64,000 nucleotides of DNA, taken from the NCBI RefSeq assembly GCF_030272615.1, contig NC_081409.1, positions 209,851,190 through 209,915,189 on the forward strand. The letters are read 5' to 3'. Of the stretch, positions 60,061 to 64,000 are shown in pieces. Within the stretch, counting starts at the first letter, position 1, and every line of letters starts with the position of its first letter. The translations under genes and the position numbers were made by a program. Source of the stretch: Cryptomeria japonica. Lineage: Eukaryota > Streptophyta > Pinopsida > Cupressales > Cupressaceae. The notes below the pieces were generated by a model, which did not search any database, was not told the DNA's origin, and worked only from the letters and a program-made list of their open reading frames with translations.

Positions 60061-61400
60061 AAATGTAGACACCTAAATTTGATTAATTTAATTAATTGAA
60101 TTTAGTCATTCCGAGCACATTTAATTAAATAATTACGCATTATTTAATTAATTGGTAAGTCTTTCCTTCTAGCTAATTAATTTTATTAATTACACTATAG
60201 TCCGCTTTTGATTGATTAATTGGTAATTAAAATCAATTAATTAATTAAATTTGAACCCTTCTTCTTTTAAATATACCAAATTTTGCAATTTGATTATTTA
60301 ATTCACATTGACTTTTTCCTCTAAAATTCTCCCATAGAATTAATTAATTCTATTTTCCCACATGTCACCTAATTTTAACCCTTATCTAACCCTTCCCCTA
60401 GGCTAATCCACCTAGCTAACCAAGGGTTTAGTCAACCATATCCCTTATCCCTCACCATATGTGTGCACATTCTCAATATATCTTAGATTCCCTAAATATC
60501 CCAAGTTTCCTAGAATTTGGGGAAATTTCCCTAAATTTGGGAAAATATACTAAATTTCCTCAAAGATGAGAATTGCATTCTTGTTCAATCTCTTTTGGAA
60601 TAGAACGTTCCAGTTTTTGTGGCTTACTTCCAAATGGGCATGTGTCCTCGGTGACACATGTCATTCTTTCCAATGGCATATGTCCTTCTTAAGGACACAT
60701 GTTATTATCATTCATGACACTTGCCCTTCTCAGGGACACATGCATCATTCTCATGCCCTTCTATCTCTCCTTGAAGCCTATTTAAACCTCTCATTTTCCT
60801 TCACAAATTAATCCGCTTTCATTTTCATACCCTCATAATGTAAAAATGCTCACTCACTCTTTTGCATAAACACATCCATTTAGCATAGTATTCTGTATGA
60901 CATTTTACTTAGTTTTTCACCTTACATTCACTATCATGGAGCAAAATCAAGTATCTACCATATAGCAAGCACACATCGAATCAGGGGACAATCAAATCGA
61001 AGGAGGAATATGGAGTTTGCATTTTAATCAACTTTGTTTTGTTTATCTAATTTCTTCCTTCTTAACATCCTAGGCTTGAGTGTGGTTGAGAGATGGGTCT
61101 ATTAATTGCTTAGTTTTTATCTTTTCAATAGTTTACACACACATTTTTATGCATACATATATTAACATATTATAGTTACAAGGTTGAGACAATATTTTGT
61201 CCACCATATGCCAAATATCTAGGAACTTTTGCAAACACATGAAAACATAACTAGGCAAAGATTTTGTGTTCCTAGGGAATTAGAAAGGACATCCAAGACT
61301 ATTATAAATTTCTACAAGACTAACCTAACAAATATTTCTAAGATATTTGTCAACTGACCCAGATACAACCCAAAGTTCTATAATTGTATAATTTACCCAT
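60061..61400 (+). repeat. 3' LTR of gypsy element D (right end approximate)
   Basis: AAA followed at 60064 by TGTAGACACCTAAATTTG, the start shared with A, B and C, preceded across E3 by the GGGGCA of the polypurine tract. An AT-rich first part, then a pyrimidine-rich part with ACACATG/GACAC repeats like the LTR of A (60640-60740), and a TATA-like box at 60779-60786. The end is not marked by a partner LTR and is estimated from sister LTR lengths of 1.3 to 1.5 kb. Confidence 0.65.
60779..60786 (+). promoter_or_regulatory. TATA-like box in element D LTR
   Basis: CCTATTTAAACC, at the same relative place as TATAAATA in the element A LTR. Confidence 0.4.
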
Positions 61401-63623
61401 ATTAATTAAAAAAAATCTAAATATAAACTATAAACACCTATTTGGCCATTCTTCAAGATGAACTCATTAGTTGGACAAGAATCCTTAGAAAACATCAAAA
61501 ACTAGATCATCATCAATACCTATGAAGAAAATAAGAAAGAAAAAAACAACAAAACATGACACTTTTTTTATTGACACAAGATTACTTGTGGACACATGCT
61601 CCTGTGTCATAAAAAAATAAAATAGGAAAAAATTAATCTTGAGTTTTAGGTGTTGATCCTTGACAATAGCATTTTTCACTATACCATCTTGTGGTGATCT
61701 GTCATTTTTACACATACAAGTTATATTCTTAGAGAAAATGCATTCAACATTATCAAATATATTTCATCATATTAACAAATATTCTCTAATAGTTGGATTC
61801 TTTATTTATCTATTTCTAGTACAATATAGATAAATTCTTGCTGAATAATTTAGATTGATTTCATATTTCAATATATACTCAATTTAGAAAAAGCCTATAA
61901 ACTTATAACTAGTTCAAGTTATTAGTATTCAAAAAGCTTAAGTGTAAATAGAGATAAATGCACATGTTACAATCTATAAATTTGTGTATTAGAGATATTT
62001 TCTAGCATGATATCTATCATAAAATTATATATAATAGTTATTTGAAGATCCTCCACACTAACTAAATTATTTTTCTCTACATTATTTCTCTTAACCAACC
62101 TTGACTTTCCACACTCAAATAACATCATCACACGTTGCACTTAGGATCAGTGGAAAATTAGTAACATTTAACATATCTTAGATTAGTTATTCATTTAGAT
62201 TCAAATTCAACACAATCTTAATTATTCTAACAACAAAATTATAATTTATGATATTCACTAGGTAGGACTAGAAATCTATCACCCAATCTCCTTTTACTAT
62301 TGATAGCGGCTTCTTTCCTTTCCCAAATAATGATATTAGGTTTATTGTTTCTATTGTATTTTCTACTTAAAACTAGTTAAGATATCATGTAAATCTACAT
62401 ATTATCTTACCAATATTACCCAAAATACAACCCTAAAGTGAAGTCTTACCTAAGGTGCACAATGATTTAAAGGACCTAATATTGAATCCTTTAGTGGAGA
62501 TACATACACGTAAACATATAGATCAAAGAATATGTAATCACACACCTAGACATTACATAGTATTTAAAACTTCTTCATTGACATCACAATAATACTTATG
62601 CATATAGACCTCTCTTGCCTAAGGGGAGTTGAAATTCTCTCTATTTTATTTTCTCTTTTACAAATATAGAATATTTGAACTCGCAACTCTCAATATACTC
62701 ACAAATGAATAGGAAGGATTCTTTAAACATATTTAAGACTCCCCCTTTTTCTAAACTAATTCCTAAAGCATAATATTATTATGAGTAGATAAACTTATGC
62801 ATATGTTTTTCCTAAATATATAACATTATGTTACTTTATTTACAAGAAACCATCATCTCATATATATCTTGAATACATGATTTAAAAGTTAATTATTAAT
62901 ATTTATTTCTAATGACTTGTTCTAGTACCAACATCGTCTCAACGAAAATAATGAATTCCTATCAAATAGAATATTGAAATAACAATATTCATGAATACTA
63001 AACTTTAAAACACCTACCAACATCTTGACACTTTACTACCTCTATTATAAATTCTCCCAAACCATAAAACAAGGACACCTCGCATGATCATAACATTGCC
63101 ATGCACACCTCCAATCTCATGTATGATATATCCTACTCTACCTCTAGATGTTATACAACAAAATAATGTAACTTGCATGAGCATATGAAAATCTCCAAAA
63201 CTAGTACCTACAACCGCAAGCACTAATAAAAAAAATCATGTCATCTATGATTGATAACTCTTGACATTTGTCACACTTGCACAAATACGCATATCTCACA
63301 ACTTTTTTTTGATTAATAAGTGTTAGCATTATCATCTATACAAAAAAAAAATAGTACACATATTTACAAAAAAGGCTGGTGGATATTAAATCACACCCTA
63401 ATAGTCCACATAGAGCCCAGATCAAAAAACATATAACAAAAAATGGTCAGATGACAACAACGATGGTAGAAGGGAAAGCGAAAGGTCTTGATCACTGAAC
63501 TTACCCCATATCTCAACGGAGTGTAAAGTGTCTATGAAAGGGTCCAACCTCTCATCATCTTTTTCTTTATCTTAATCATTATAGGCCCAAAAAATAGCGA
63601 GTGCCAATCAAAAAACCTACAAA
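61401..63623. other. AT-rich DNA without recognisable gene
   Basis: No long ORF, LTR end, primer-binding site or conserved protein motif is visible on either strand. This is probably older, decayed repeat or true intergenic flank of the retrotransposon stack. Confidence 0.4.
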
Positions 63624-63804
63624 GTCATACCAGCTGAAAGTACCACCAAAAGACTACTTAAACCTACTAGAGTCATACCAGCTGAAAGTACCACCAAAAG
63701 ACTACTTAAACCTACTCGAGTCATACCAGCTGAAAGTACCACCAAAAGACTACTTAAACCTACTCGAGTCATACCAGCTGAAAGTACCACCAAAAGACTA
63801 CTTA
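63624..63804. repeat. 48-bp minisatellite, 3.8 copies
   Basis: Units start with GTCATACCAGCTGAAAGTAC at 63624, 63672, 63720 and 63768; the last is 37 bases. Copies are almost identical (one A/C difference at the unit end). Because 48 is divisible by three, both strands stay open (63601-63873 plus, 63617-63904 minus), giving 16-residue repeats. I cannot tell whether either is translated. Confidence 0.85.
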
Positions 63805-64000
63805 GAAGCTCCACTAGAAGGCCACCCACACTGGGAAGGGAAGGCCACCCAACGACGAACAGAACAACACTAAAAAAAACAAATAAAAAAATATGGTATT
63901 GCAATAACCTACATCTGTATCCATCTCTGGGTTTCTGTCATATTGCACTCTTTGCACTACCTTTTTAAACCATTGTATGCGTAGGAAGATGCGTTCTAAT

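Noticed and set aside
63624-63804. CRISPR-like regular repeats
   Set aside because: Units are contiguous without unique spacers, in plant-like DNA; this is a minisatellite.

Overview
The window looks like intergenic DNA of a large-genome seed plant, most likely a gymnosperm (conifer). That attribution is inference: it rests on AT-rich repeat DNA, very long decayed LTR retrotransposons nested several deep, plant mobile domain (PMD) genes and plant-type Ty1/copia and Ty3/gypsy proteins. I found no convincing single-copy host gene, rRNA, tRNA or CRISPR array.

Almost everything from base 1 to about 61,400 is one stack of nested retrotransposons, resolved from paired LTRs, primer-binding sites, polypurine tracts and 5-bp target-site duplications (TSDs). 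The oldest frame is gypsy element D (+ strand). Its visible pieces are an antisense PMD gene at 9360-10270, 3' internal DNA at 10271-10497 and 18156-18823, and a 3' LTR from 60064. D is interrupted three times. (i) Copia element E1 (minus; 5' LTR 7680-9359, gag to 3979) itself holds solo LTR S1 (4447-6366, TSD CTAGT) and gypsy element A (1 to about 3978). (ii) Copia-type non-autonomous element E2 (10498-18150, TSD GGGAT) has solo LTR S2 (16780-17581, TSD ATTAG) inside its 3' LTR. (iii) A second copia-type non-autonomous element, E3 (18824-60055, TSD GGGCA), is inserted exactly in D's polypurine tract. E3 contains solo LTR S3, which is split by gypsy element B (minus, 23637-56842, TSD ACTGT/ACTGC). 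B in turn carries solo LTR S4 (31882-33102, TSD TGGTA), a MITE-like DNA transposon (34225-35518) and gypsy element C (minus, 37177-50072, TSD GTTAT), the youngest large insertion.

Functional content: B is a decayed autonomous Tat-like Ty3/gypsy element (gag, protease, RT, RNase H, second RNase H, integrase). A, B, C and D each carry, near the 3' LTR and on the opposite strand, a PMD gene with a similar 3' splice site. C has PMD plus one long ORF of unknown function and no gag-pol, so it must have been moved in trans. E2 and E3 lack pol and carry a coiled-coil/zinc-knuckle gag-like ORF plus a second large ORF that I do not recognise but which is conserved between them.

The signals most worth attention are: antisense PMD cargo in four gypsy elements; a stem-loop at the ends of seven copia-type LTRs whose stem changes with compensation; a hairpin built on the polypurine tract of the PMD gypsy elements; complementary subterminal repeat arrays at both ends of B and C; and a strong excess of TAG/TGA over TAA among nonsense codons, as expected from 5-methylcytosine decay at CAG and CGA codons. 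Bases from about 61,400 to 64,000 show no gene, only a 48-bp minisatellite at 63624-63804.
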